This document shows, piece by piece, positions 40,497 through 49,680 of a DNA stretch of 64,000 nucleotides. Every line of letters begins with the position of its first letter. Position 1 is the first letter of the stretch. A model generated the notes under the pieces. It ran no database searches. It saw only the letters and a program-made list of their open reading frames with translations, and was not told the DNA's origin. The stretch comes from Candidatus Bathyarchaeota archaeon (GTDB lineage: Archaea > Thermoproteota > CALKCG01 > B24 > DRYS01). The translations under genes and the position numbers were made by a program. The DNA is taken from the NCBI GenBank assembly GCA_025058595.1, contig JANXEK010000006.1, positions 1-64,000 on the forward strand. The letters run 5' to 3'.

Positions 40497-40725
40497 TACC
40501 ATTTCCAAAGATAATTCTTAATGTTAACCTTAAGTTTTACGTTAATTCCGTTATAGAAGAGCAGACTATTGAGCACTTTCTTAAATCTGGATAGGTAGGA
40601 GCCAGCCTTACCCTCACGCTCCATGCGTCCAATGAAATCGGTAAAGCGCCCATGAAAGCCTTAGTCCTGGCAACCTTAAGAGTAGCCTTGGGATTAGTTT
40701 TATTAACATCACAGTAAATGTCGAA
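40497..40725 (-). pseudogene. Archaeal tyrosine recombinase fragment, core-binding domain (inner part)
   Basis: FDIYCDVNKTNPKATLKVARTKAFM [frameshift] DFIGRMEREGKAGSYLSRFKKVLNSLLFYNGINVKLKVNIKN. Confidence 0.75.
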
Positions 40726-40751
40726 ACATGCTTCCCTCTAATTGATAGGGT

Positions 40752-40868
40752 ATGAAGGCTAAGTATGCGTATCTGCTCGAGGATACAGATGTTAGGTGCT
40801 GGTTTGAAAATTTGGCGGCTAAACCTATCGTAACTGTAACCGTCTATCTTAGGACTTTGGGTTTTTGA
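40752..40868 (+). pseudogene. Archaeal tyrosine recombinase fragment, extreme N-terminus, inverted relative to the 40497-40725 fragment
   Basis: MKAKYAYLLEDTDVRCWFENLAAKPIVTVTVYLRTLGF*; matches the DPDVRRWYENxxRGSxVTADVYLRRLG start of archaeal integrases. Confidence 0.75.
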
Positions 40869-40890
40869 GGATTCACTTAAAAATTTAGAG

Positions 40891-40965
40891 TGGGCCGGGC
40901 CGGATTCGAACCGGCGGCCTTCCGCGCGTCAGGCGGACGTCCTAACCAGACTGGACGACCGGCCC
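40891..40965 (-). tRNA. tRNA-Val (anticodon GAC)
   Basis: GGGCCGG TC GTCC AGTCTGGTTA GGAC G TCCGC CTGACGC GCGGA AGGCC GCCGG TTCGAAT CCGGC CCGGCCC A; all four stems pair. Confidence 0.96.
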
Positions 40966-40988
40966 GTCTCTCCTACCGTTATTTCGCA

Positions 40989-41879
40989 CTATAGTTTCCC
41001 TATTAAAGCTTCTCTCAGTAGAGGGGCGACAGATATCTTTGTAGTTACGGCTGGGACGGAATCTGTACTCACTACCTCGTCTACGCCAGCTTCCTCCATC
41101 AGTTTTAACGCATCCCCCCTGAGGAGGGCATGCGTTACTCCGACGTAGACCTTTCTAGCTTTCATCTTCTTCGATATTCTCGCGGCGTTCGCTACCGTCC
41201 CACCGGTACTTATTATATCATCTATTATTATGATATCCATACCTTCAACTTCTAATAACTTCTCCCTCGTCTCTATCCTACCCGTATATCTATCCCTACT
41301 TTTCTCTAGCGCATCGTATGGTACTCCTCCTAGAGCTTTCGACGCCTCTTCCACCCTCTTTATAGCAGCCTCCTCGTCATCTGGAGCTAGGAGGAACGGC
41401 CTCGATACCTGTCTATTTTCTACAAAGTATCTAGCTATCAATGGTGAAGCTGTAAGATTGTAAGCTGGCACCGTATAGTACTCTAACACCTTTAGGTTGT
41501 GTATATCGACCGTGTATATAGCATCTATACCTATCCTACATAGGATCTCAGCTAGAAGTTTAGAGGTAACAGTTTCACCTGGAAGATATCTTTCATCCTG
41601 CCTACTGTATGCAAGGTATGGCGCGAAAACTACTATCTTAGAAGCTCCAAGATCTCTAGCCGTATGAACTATCGCTAGTAGCTCGAATATATGCTCATTC
41701 TGCGGTGGATAGAGGCTCTGGACAACTATCAATTCCTCCCCGGAGATATCTTCATGGAACCTAAAGTAGAACTCTCCATCAGGGAAATGCTTCCATGAAC
41801 TTTCGACTACGCCTACACCAAGCTGCTCAGCTACCCTACTCGCTAGCTCCTGGGAACTAGGCCCAGCTACGACCTTCAT
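40989..41879 (-). CDS. prs: Ribose-phosphate pyrophosphokinase
   Basis: MKVVAGPSSQELASRVAEQLG, FAPYLAYSRQDERYLPGE, VDIHN, DIIIIDDIISTGGTV. Track start 41945 probably too early. Confidence 0.93.
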   Translation of the reverse strand: MKVVAGPSSQELASRVAEQLGVGVVESSWKHFPDGEFYFRFHEDISGEELIVVQSLYPPQNEHIFELLAIVHTARDLGASKIVVFAPYLAYSRQDERYLPGETVTSKLLAEILCRIGIDAIYTVDIHNLKVLEYYTVPAYNLTASPLIARYFVENRQVSRPFLLAPDDEEAAIKRVEEASKALGGVPYDALEKSRDRYTGRIETREKLLEVEGMDIIIIDDIISTGGTVANAARISKKMKARKVYVGVTHALLRGDALKLMEEAGVDEVVSTDSVPAVTTKISVAPLLREALIGKL

Positions 41880-41953
41880 CTCAAACCACAGAAGATTTTT
41901 ACAGAAGCACTTATACTTAAATAATGCATCCATCCCATAGAACATCGTCTCCT

Positions 41954-42691
41954 TTACATCATACTCTTACCGCATACAGGGCATTCAGGGTTCTTAGAGA
42001 TGTCGAATACATGGAACGTTAAAGAATATACGTCTATGAAGGCCATCCTACCTATAAGATTCGACCCCCATCCTAGTATAAGCTTAATAGCTTCCGCTAC
42101 CTCTATCGAAGCTACGACGCCTACCGCAGCAGGTAGTACACCGACTTTCTCGCATCTAGGTATATCGTCGTCCGATACGCCTTTAAACACGCATTCGAAG
42201 CAAGCTGTTTCACCCGGCTTAAATACACTCACAGATCCATAGGTTTCTATGACGCTAGCATATACGTACGGTATACCATGTTTAAGGCATGCTTTATTCA
42301 CTATACGTCGTGCTCTGAAATTATCCAGTCCATCTAGAACTACATCCATCCCGCTTATAACTTCCTCGATAGAATCTTCATCGATCTGGCAGGCTAAAGC
42401 TTCTACATCAACCTCAGGGTTCAATCTGCTAATCCTATCCCTAGCTGCATAGGATTTAAACTCCCCTAGATCATCCATATCGTAGAGGATCTGCCTATGA
42501 AGATTAACCTCTTCGACCACGTCCTTATCGACTATCCTAAGCCGTCCAACCCCCATTCCTGCTAGATACAACGATACTATGGAGCCTAAACCTCCAAGCC
42601 CTACTATACATACACTAGCCCTCCTAAGCTTCTCCTGCCCCTCAAAACCAAAATCTTTCAGGACTATCTGACGAAGATATCTCTCATACAT
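41954..42691 (-). CDS. ThiF/MoeB/HesA-family E1-like adenylyltransferase
   Basis: RYLRQIVLKDFGFEGQEKLRRASVCIVGLGGLGSIVSLYLAGMGVG, DLHRQ-like NLHRQILY, C-terminal CPVCG. Confidence 0.92.
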   Translation of the reverse strand: MYERYLRQIVLKDFGFEGQEKLRRASVCIVGLGGLGSIVSLYLAGMGVGRLRIVDKDVVEEVNLHRQILYDMDDLGEFKSYAARDRISRLNPEVDVEALACQIDEDSIEEVISGMDVVLDGLDNFRARRIVNKACLKHGIPYVYASVIETYGSVSVFKPGETACFECVFKGVSDDDIPRCEKVGVLPAAVGVVASIEVAEAIKLILGWGSNLIGRMAFIDVYSLTFHVFDISKNPECPVCGKSMM

Positions 42692-42741
42692 ATCAGACCT
42701 AAAAATCTAGAGAAATACAAGTAGGATAAAAGCTTCCCCAT

Positions 42742-43206
42742 CTAGATTATATAGCTTTGATTCTCAAGATCTAGATCACCGATAATCTCTAATCCCCCCT
42801 CCCCATCCCCGCTCCAAGCTTTACGTCTACCGACTAGAGTCGATATACCGTACCTAGCTATACGCGTAGCTAAACTATCCTCTCCGAATAACCGGTTACA
42901 TATATCGACCGTAAGATGGTATGTATAATCTTCATCGAAATTGAATGAGTGTAAATATTCGTGTAGAAGTAATGGGAATAAGTAGGCTTCTATCGAATCC
43001 ATATCGTTGATCCTGGAGAATAATTCATCCAGAATATCTCTATTGACGACTATGTAGTGTGTACCCAGAGGATGATATGCCTCTATATGTGGAGGTAGCC
43101 TCTGTATAGCTAGCGTTAACCCAGGCCTCTCTATACCTAAGATACGTTTAACAGCTTGCTTAACCTTACGAAAAACCCTTCTACATTCGCCTATATCTAC
43201 TACCAT
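42742..43206 (-). CDS. Archaeal zinc-metalloprotease-like protein
   Basis: LLLHEYLHSFNFDEDY (HExxH). Confidence 0.65.
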   Translation of the reverse strand: MVVDIGECRRVFRKVKQAVKRILGIERPGLTLAIQRLPPHIEAYHPLGTHYIVVNRDILDELFSRINDMDSIEAYLFPLLLHEYLHSFNFDEDYTYHLTVDICNRLFGEDSLATRIARYGISTLVGRRKAWSGDGEGGLEIIGDLDLENQSYII

Positions 43207-43523
43207 AAATCAACTCTCTCGAAAGAAAGGCTTCGCTCCCTAATAAACGTTCGGTCTAACCAGCCATGAGTAGGATTAATTAGCTTCTACGGCTACAATA
43301 TCTATCGACCCCTCCCAGAATCGATCCCTGCTTAAAAGCGGGGACCCATGGCTGACGGGCCTACCTGAGAATAGCCTTTAATCTAGAGGCTACGATGATG
43401 GATAGGTTAACCCATCCATGGGACAGCTGGATAGAGAGGTTCAACCAGTCGGCGTAACATTTAGACTAAAAGTTAGTGATGAATAAAAATATAGGGGATA
43501 AACCGATTATCAATACGTCGATA

Positions 43524-44039
43524 CTATTTCTCTATCGCTACCCTGCTTAGTATAGTTATTCTAGTTACCTTACTTAATCCAAGATTTACCTCTACGTAGG
43601 CTACCCCCTCACTATCCTTACGTAGGATCACTGTAGCTTCCGTCGCCTTTAACGCTACTTCTCCATTCCCTTGCACCACAACTTTAATATTAGGTATTAT
43701 CGCCGTTACATTATAACCTTTCTCTAAGAGATCTCTTACATCTTCATCACCGTTTAATATATTTAATATATTCGTTTTATATTCCTCGCTAACCTCTATT
43801 CTATTATATATTTTCATTAACTTATATCTGTTAACTAGATTGTCATTCCTAAATATACGTAAACTTTTGATAATCCTACCATTAGTAACTTGTAGTACAC
43901 GCCCCCCATCTTCATCGCTATATGTAGCTACAGAGGTAGATCTAACTTCATAGCGAGATCTATACGCTTCTGAGATTATAGGTATAACCGCTATCATCGC
44001 GATAGCTAGTAACACTGTGGCGATAACAGTCTTCCTCAT
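43524..44039 (-). CDS. Secreted or membrane-anchored protein of unknown function
   Basis: N-terminal signal/TM MRKTVIATVLLAIAMIAVIPIISEAY. Confidence 0.6.
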   Translation of the reverse strand: MRKTVIATVLLAIAMIAVIPIISEAYRSRYEVRSTSVATYSDEDGGRVLQVTNGRIIKSLRIFRNDNLVNRYKLMKIYNRIEVSEEYKTNILNILNGDEDVRDLLEKGYNVTAIIPNIKVVVQGNGEVALKATEATVILRKDSEGVAYVEVNLGLSKVTRITILSRVAIEK

Positions 44040-44151
44040 GCCATCACCGATACGACTACTATACTAATCTTCGAGATAAGGGATTCTACGGGGAGATTAG
44101 AAGAAGGTGTTTCATAGTGTTTCGCCGATCGTTTCCTCCATTTTCCATCGA

Positions 44152-44922
44152 TTAAAATTCAGCCTCGACTAACGCCTCTTTACATCTACAACCCCTCTCT
44201 CTAGGTAGATATCTGATAAAGGTTAACTCAACTATCCTAGCTATGTATGGAATACACGTTTTAGCTGTTGCTAAAACTTCTTTCGTAGTAAGTCTGTCTT
44301 GGAGTCCAGCAGCCCGGTTGGTCACCAGACATATCGTCGCATAGCATAGTCCAAGCTCCCTAGCTAGGGTTGCTTCAGGGCACCCGGTCATACCTACCAC
44401 ATCGAAACCTAGCGATGCGAACATAGCGATCTCAGCTGGCGTCTCGTATCTAGCACCCTCTGTAGCTACATAGACCCCTTTATCCCATAACCTCTCTGGG
44501 CATACCTCTGACGCTGCTTCTAATATAGATCTACGAAGCTCGGGACAGTAGGGTTGAGATACATCTATATGAACAACCTTAGGCCCATCATAGAATGTAT
44601 ACCTCCTACATTTAGTGAAATCTACGTAATCGTGTGGTACTACTATATCCCCTGGCTGCATATACCTTTTTATACCTCCTACAGCGTTCAAACCTACTAT
44701 CCTTTCGACTCCAAGCTTATAGAAGCTGTAGATGTTAGCTCTATAGTTCACCTTATGCGGAGGATATTCATGTCTTACTCCATGTCTAGGTAAGAAAGCT
44801 ATATCTACACTCTCTAGCTTACCGGTATACAGTGTTACCGAACCGTAGGGTGTCCGTATATCTACGACATCCTCTAGCTTCATAATAGATTCAAATCCGC
44901 TTCCCCCTATTACTCCATACAA
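44152..44922 (-). CDS. mtnP: S-methyl-5'-thioadenosine phosphorylase
   Basis: GVIGGSGFESI, LPRHGVRHEYPPHKVNYRANI, GMTGCPEATLARELGLCYATICLVTNRAAG. Confidence 0.94.
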   Translation of the reverse strand: MYGVIGGSGFESIMKLEDVVDIRTPYGSVTLYTGKLESVDIAFLPRHGVRHEYPPHKVNYRANIYSFYKLGVERIVGLNAVGGIKRYMQPGDIVVPHDYVDFTKCRRYTFYDGPKVVHIDVSQPYCPELRRSILEAASEVCPERLWDKGVYVATEGARYETPAEIAMFASLGFDVVGMTGCPEATLARELGLCYATICLVTNRAAGLQDRLTTKEVLATAKTCIPYIARIVELTFIRYLPRERGCRCKEALVEAEF

Positions 44923-44925
44923 GCT

Positions 44926-46101
44926 TCACCGCCTCTCAGTTAGGAGATAGCCATATCTCGCTTTTAATCTATGCGTTAAAACGGTCATCCCAGCTATCGA
45001 TGCTATACTTAACAGTATCCATACTATAAGTTGTATAAGGTATGGATCGAAGAAGCTTCCAGGTAGCTGTACGGTCATATACGTTACCTTCCTTACAGCC
45101 TCTGCTAGCATAAAGATAGTAGTAATAGTCGGGATACTACCCCAGAAGCGTTCATCTCTAGTTACAAAGAAGTAAGCTGCTCTACCTACAGTAAACAGAG
45201 TTAACCCTATGGCGAAATAGGTTAGAGATTCGTTTATAAACGCGAAGGATAGCTCGTTTAAATGTGATAGTAGAAAATCTATATTGCTAAGCTGCTCTAA
45301 AGTATAAAATTGTGTTATCCTACCTAAACCTCGAATAACCCCTATGATGATAAACGATACGAATATCACTGCCGATGTGATGTTGAGTAGCATAGACGGG
45401 TTTCTAGAAACTGTTCGGATAGCTTGGGTTACAGCTTCATCTACGCCAAATCCTCTAACCAAAAGAGCAGATCCGATTATGAATAATGTTATTATCTGAG
45501 CATATGTTAAGAAAGGTATAGTAGGGTATACCGTAGATAGTAGGAAGAACGTCGTAAAAACAACCATGATCATACCTGGTAAGCCTAAAACCCATTTAGC
45601 ATACCTCTCATCTGATAATATAGTTTTCAGGTATGTGAGAAGGATGAACCATGTCGTCTCTAATGTTTCGCTATGCTTAACGGCGAACCTTCTAACTGAT
45701 ACTATAGGTACGAAGGATTGGATTATAGGAGCTACGGTTTGATCGCTATACCCGTCTGATACTAGTATCGCTGCGTTTGCTTTAAAAGCCTTTACTACAT
45801 TCTCGACTTCTTCAGCTATTTTTCGATCGGATTCCACTCCTCCCGCCGTAGAACCTGCTACTACCGCGGCTTCATACTCTTCATCCGGATTCTTCTCTCT
45901 TAGGCTTTTCAGGATTCTCAGAGTTTCAAACATCGTATTAGCATCAGCTTCAGAGGGATCAGCCGTTAGTAAACGGATAGCAGCTTCCCTGATAGAGTTT
46001 TCACCGATTATAGGTGTCGCAACACCCGTCTTCCTTCCTACATCATTATCATGATCTATACATAAGACAATTATACGCTTACTACCGCTCACCTTCTTCA
46101 T
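44926..46101 (-). CDS. DUF373-family archaeal membrane protein
   Basis: IIVLCIDHDNDVGRKTGVATPIIGENSIREAAIRLLTADPSEADANTMFE plus multiple TM segments. Confidence 0.88.
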   Translation of the reverse strand: MKKVSGSKRIIVLCIDHDNDVGRKTGVATPIIGENSIREAAIRLLTADPSEADANTMFETLRILKSLREKNPDEEYEAAVVAGSTAGGVESDRKIAEEVENVVKAFKANAAILVSDGYSDQTVAPIIQSFVPIVSVRRFAVKHSETLETTWFILLTYLKTILSDERYAKWVLGLPGMIMVVFTTFFLLSTVYPTIPFLTYAQIITLFIIGSALLVRGFGVDEAVTQAIRTVSRNPSMLLNITSAVIFVSFIIIGVIRGLGRITQFYTLEQLSNIDFLLSHLNELSFAFINESLTYFAIGLTLFTVGRAAYFFVTRDERFWGSIPTITTIFMLAEAVRKVTYMTVQLPGSFFDPYLIQLIVWILLSIASIAGMTVLTHRLKARYGYLLTERR

Positions 46102-46933
46102 CCCCTCTAAACATAGAGAGAGCCTCTATCTCAATCCTAGTGAGTCTCCCTCCTCGTTTAAGCTTCCTTTCAGCCTCCTCAGCTATAGCTTTCAACATCT
46201 GCTTTCCTCTCTCCACCTTCTCATTCTTCACTTTTTCATACTCAGTTTTAATCGATTCTATTAACTGCTTTTCTCTTATACGTAATTCATTCAAATTATT
46301 TGCAATACCATTTAATTTAGTTTTAACTTCTTCCTTCTCTTTAATCAATTTATATAGCATATCTTTCTTATCTATTATATTTAATCTAATATTATTTATC
46401 TTTATCTTAAGATCATTTATATAATTTCTAAGATTGGCTGCTTCAAACTTTAAATATTCTTCTTCTAATTTAATAGACATAAGAAATTCTCTCTTCTTAC
46501 CTATCTCTTTATATATCTTCATATCTAGAGATAGCTGTTTCATTTCTTTAATAATATTTTTTTCCCAGTTAGGATCGGTTGGATGTATTTGGATCATATG
46601 ATCTAGTTCTCTTAATCTATTTTTAACATAGCTATAAGGTTTACTCGCTCTTTCTCTAATCATATTTATTTCTTCGTAAATTTTCCTTTTTGCGAGTTTC
46701 TTCTCTTTTATACTATTTTTTATATTATTTAATTTTTCTATTGCCTCTTTCATATCATCTTTAATCTTACGGTAATCCTTTCTTAGATTATCGATTTCCT
46801 CATTTAGTAATCTAAATCTATAGTTTATACTATTCATTCTCTCTTTTAATTCATAAAATATTTTTTCTAAATTTCTTCTTTCTTCTGAGACTCTCTCTAA
46901 CTCCTCCTTAACCCTACCTATGTCTTCCCTCAA
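46082..46933 (-). CDS. Long coiled-coil protein
   Basis: Continuous heptad-like E/K/L/R-rich sequence; ends overlapping the DUF373 start. Confidence 0.75.
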   Translation of the reverse strand: MREDIGRVKEELERVSEERRNLEKIFYELKERMNSINYRFRLLNEEIDNLRKDYRKIKDDMKEAIEKLNNIKNSIKEKKLAKRKIYEEINMIRERASKPYSYVKNRLRELDHMIQIHPTDPNWEKNIIKEMKQLSLDMKIYKEIGKKREFLMSIKLEEEYLKFEAANLRNYINDLKIKINNIRLNIIDKKDMLYKLIKEKEEVKTKLNGIANNLNELRIREKQLIESIKTEYEKVKNEKVERGKQMLKAIAEEAERKLKRGGRLTRIEIEALSMFRGDEEGER

Positions 46934-46975
46934 ATCTTATCCGGCTAGCTAAATACTAGTATCCAGTTCTCATAA

Positions 46976-47212
46976 TTAAACGTTAGAGAGTTCCTCCCAT
47001 GTAGTCATCGTTATCTCTCCACCACATTTCTCGCACCTATATTTTCTTTCGATTAACGTCAACCCCATAGCTTTATTATGCGAGATCATTCGTTCTCCTA
47101 CCTCGGAGTATACGTGCGTACAGAAAACCATTCTTGCGTAGATCTCTTCGAGTTCTTCAGCGTTTATCCTACCCGATCTATTTATCCTATTAAGCTCGAT
47201 CCATTTCTCCAT
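46976..47212 (-). CDS. Small zinc-ribbon-like conserved archaeal protein
   Basis: ERKYRCEKCGGEITMTTWEEL. Confidence 0.55.
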   Translation of the reverse strand: MEKWIELNRINRSGRINAEELEEIYARMVFCTHVYSEVGERMISHNKAMGLTLIERKYRCEKCGGEITMTTWEELSNV

Positions 47213-47605
47213 GTTAACTCACAAAATCCGGCTGTCTCGGCAGACTATTTAAATAGCTAACACTCGAAAATAGCTGAGTAATAACGCTAAGCCTATCTTT
47301 TTATGGATATATAACAGAGTCTTGCATAGCCCCTCCCCCATACATGTATTACTGACGAATATATCTACGCTTACCGTGTCGATATCGAGGCATCATAAAT
47401 GCCTATGTCTCCTCTTGTCGCTATCCGTAATTATATACAGTTCCAGGTAAAATGTTAGATTAAACCGGATCTAAAAATTCTTTGGAACAGATGTTAATGT
47501 ATTCGTACATGGAGACTCTAGATAGCTTAACAAATTCATAAGCTATCTAGGGAGATGAAGATAGCATTAATGGTGGAGGAAAAGTTTATATCATGATGAA
47601 CGGCT

Positions 47606-47962
47606 ATGTTTCGACTACAAATCGGTATGAGGTTTTGTCCTATTTGTGGGTCGAGGGTTAGGAGTGAAAGAAGCGGCTCCTCCATAATATTCACCTGTCC
47701 TAAGTGTGGTTATACTTACAAGGCTGGTGAAAGCGAGGTTAAGGAGGAAAGCCTTATCTCTCTCAAGGAGAAGGAAGTTATCTCAGTCGTAGAGAGTAGT
47801 ATCGATACGTATAAGCCGCTACCTACTACTACTATCGAATGTCCTAGATGCGGTTATATGAAAGCCTACTGCTGGATATCTCAAACTGAAGATATAGATA
47901 GAGATGCGACAAAATTCTTCAGATGTGTAAGATGCGGCTATGTATGGAGAGAGTATACTTAA
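47606..47962 (+). CDS. TFS/RPB9-like zinc ribbon protein (transcript cleavage factor paralog, altered acidic tip)
   Basis: MRFCPICGSRVRSERSGSSIIFTCPKCGY; C-terminal IECPRCGYMKAYCWISQTEDIDRDATKFFRCVRCGYVWREYT. Likely start is the internal MRFCPICG (47624). Confidence 0.85.
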   Translation: MFRLQIGMRFCPICGSRVRSERSGSSIIFTCPKCGYTYKAGESEVKEESLISLKEKEVISVVESSIDTYKPLPTTTIECPRCGYMKAYCWISQTEDIDRDATKFFRCVRCGYVWREYT

Positions 47963-49680
47963 TATCCATATTGTGGATGGAATGTGTATTTTAAAACAAT
48001 CCTAGAGAGATCTACATTCGGATCATAGACTCTATGTATAGTTATCCTATTTATTTCAGATAATCTTCTTATATTATCAGGATAATACCCTCCCTGTTGA
48101 ATGTGAAGGAGTACTATTTGATGTTCATAATCAACTATTTTTTCAAGATCCTTATAAGCTTCTTCTATATTCTGAAATCCTCCATCAGTTATTATCACTA
48201 TAAAGCATCTGGTTCTAGCATCTTCTACAAGCTTTCTAACGATATGAGTAGGTAGTATAGTCAATTCTCCTTGATGATACGATAATAGAATCTCCTTCAG
48301 CTCATCATCATCGTTCCAGCTAGCCTCCAAATATTTAGAAGAAAAGTTTACTATAGAGGCTTTACCACCGTTTCTAATGGCATTTATGTAGGCTATGAAC
48401 CCAGCTATAGATGCAGGATCGTAGGCGGGGGTCATACTACTACTCGTATCTAATACTACGACTACATAAGGTGAAACCCCCTCCTTAGGTATAGCTCCAC
48501 CTTGAAGCTCTGTCTGAACCCATTTAGTAGTATTCACCTCTAATCGGAGTCTACCCTCATCTACGCTAGCTTCGATATCTAGATCCTCTATCTCATCTTC
48601 TATAGACCATTCTATAGGGTATGCATCATCCTTAACCCTAATACCCCTTTCACCTATATACATAGAATACTCTAGTATAGTCGCTAAAGCTCTAGCTTTA
48701 TACCAGTATCTAAGCCATAACGCTTCTTCAAGCTTATCCTTATTGAGCTTCCTTAACAGCTTACTGTACCTAGTCGGGATTCTCGGCTCTCTAATTCCGC
48801 TTACCCTACTAATCTTTTCTCCGCTTCTCTCAAACATACTACGTCTCCCCGCTAGCTTCTTCTCCCCGGTTAACCTAGGTTTTATCCATTCTTCGTATAA
48901 CGCTTTAGCTTCCTCCCTATTCTTAGCTTTACCTAAAGCCTCCTCAGCTATCCTATCCACTCCTCTATCTCCTAAATCCTCCCTTAAGATGATAGGCATC
49001 CTCCGCATCCTATCTACAACCCTCCTATCATATAACACTCCTTTATACCATCCAAGCCTGTAGAGTATCGCCGCTACATCTCTAACCTTTGCTATCCAGG
49101 TCTTAGGTTGAACTATCACACCGGCTATCATACTTCCATAGACTTCGAGTTCCTTCGACAGCTTCCTCCTTCTTATCTTTGGATGGAAAACTCTATACAC
49201 AGCATAATATATATCGAGCGGGGGTTTAAGCTCACCAGCGGATAGATCGACTAATACATGATAAGGTTCTTCCTCGAACCTCGCTGGAAGATATATGCAG
49301 TCCACCTGTATATCAGAGAATAACGTCAAGGCTAGTTTCGCTATCGCTCTACTAGAAACCACCTCTAGAGCAGATCTATAGAGTAGATCGGCGGTAGCTA
49401 TATCGTACGGGCAGTAGTGTGCATGCGAGAGGGTATGTCTATAGTACCATAGAAGGTAGAGTTTAGGATTATCAGCTCTGAGAGCCTGCTCCGCAGGTAT
49501 ACCTACAAATCCCTTTATAGAGCTAAACCCTTCGCTCCATCCCCTACTGGCCGCTCCTAGGAAACTGCATGGAGGCTGAAATAGCTCCTGGAAAGCTTGC
49601 CTATAGGCTTCGATAGCATCTTTGAGTAGGTGTTCTACGTCTCCTACTTTAGATCCTTCAGAACCCCTTCTGAAGACCAT
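47959..49680 (-). CDS. VWA (CoxE-like) domain protein
   Basis: VVVLDTSSSMTPAYD (MIDAS DxSxS), FIVIITDGGFQN; partner of the adjacent MoxR-like ATPase. Confidence 0.85.
   Translation of the reverse strand: MVFRRGSEGSKVGDVEHLLKDAIEAYRQAFQELFQPPCSFLGAASRGWSEGFSSIKGFVGIPAEQALRADNPKLYLLWYYRHTLSHAHYCPYDIATADLLYRSALEVVSSRAIAKLALTLFSDIQVDCIYLPARFEEEPYHVLVDLSAGELKPPLDIYYAVYRVFHPKIRRRKLSKELEVYGSMIAGVIVQPKTWIAKVRDVAAILYRLGWYKGVLYDRRVVDRMRRMPIILREDLGDRGVDRIAEEALGKAKNREEAKALYEEWIKPRLTGEKKLAGRRSMFERSGEKISRVSGIREPRIPTRYSKLLRKLNKDKLEEALWLRYWYKARALATILEYSMYIGERGIRVKDDAYPIEWSIEDEIEDLDIEASVDEGRLRLEVNTTKWVQTELQGGAIPKEGVSPYVVVVLDTSSSMTPAYDPASIAGFIAYINAIRNGGKASIVNFSSKYLEASWNDDDELKEILLSYHQGELTILPTHIVRKLVEDARTRCFIVIITDGGFQNIEEAYKDLEKIVDYEHQIVLLHIQQGGYYPDNIRRLSEINRITIHRVYDPNVDLSRIVLKYTFHPQYGY

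Larger units (their letters stand above)
38330..40890. mobile_element. Decayed integrated element / genomic island remnant abutting the 3' end of tRNA-Val
   Basis: Only degenerate ORFs, different nucleotide style from flanks, integrase remnant next to the tRNA 3' end. No second att copy found by eye. Confidence 0.6.

Noticed and set aside
43431-43460. GGTTCAACC resembling a tRNA T-arm
   Set aside because: Flanking bases do not form the T-stem and no acceptor or anticodon arm can be built.
47518-47550. Second BHB intron in the TFS leader
   Set aside because: The inverted repeat lacks a 4-bp central helix with two 3-nt bulges and interrupts no ORF.
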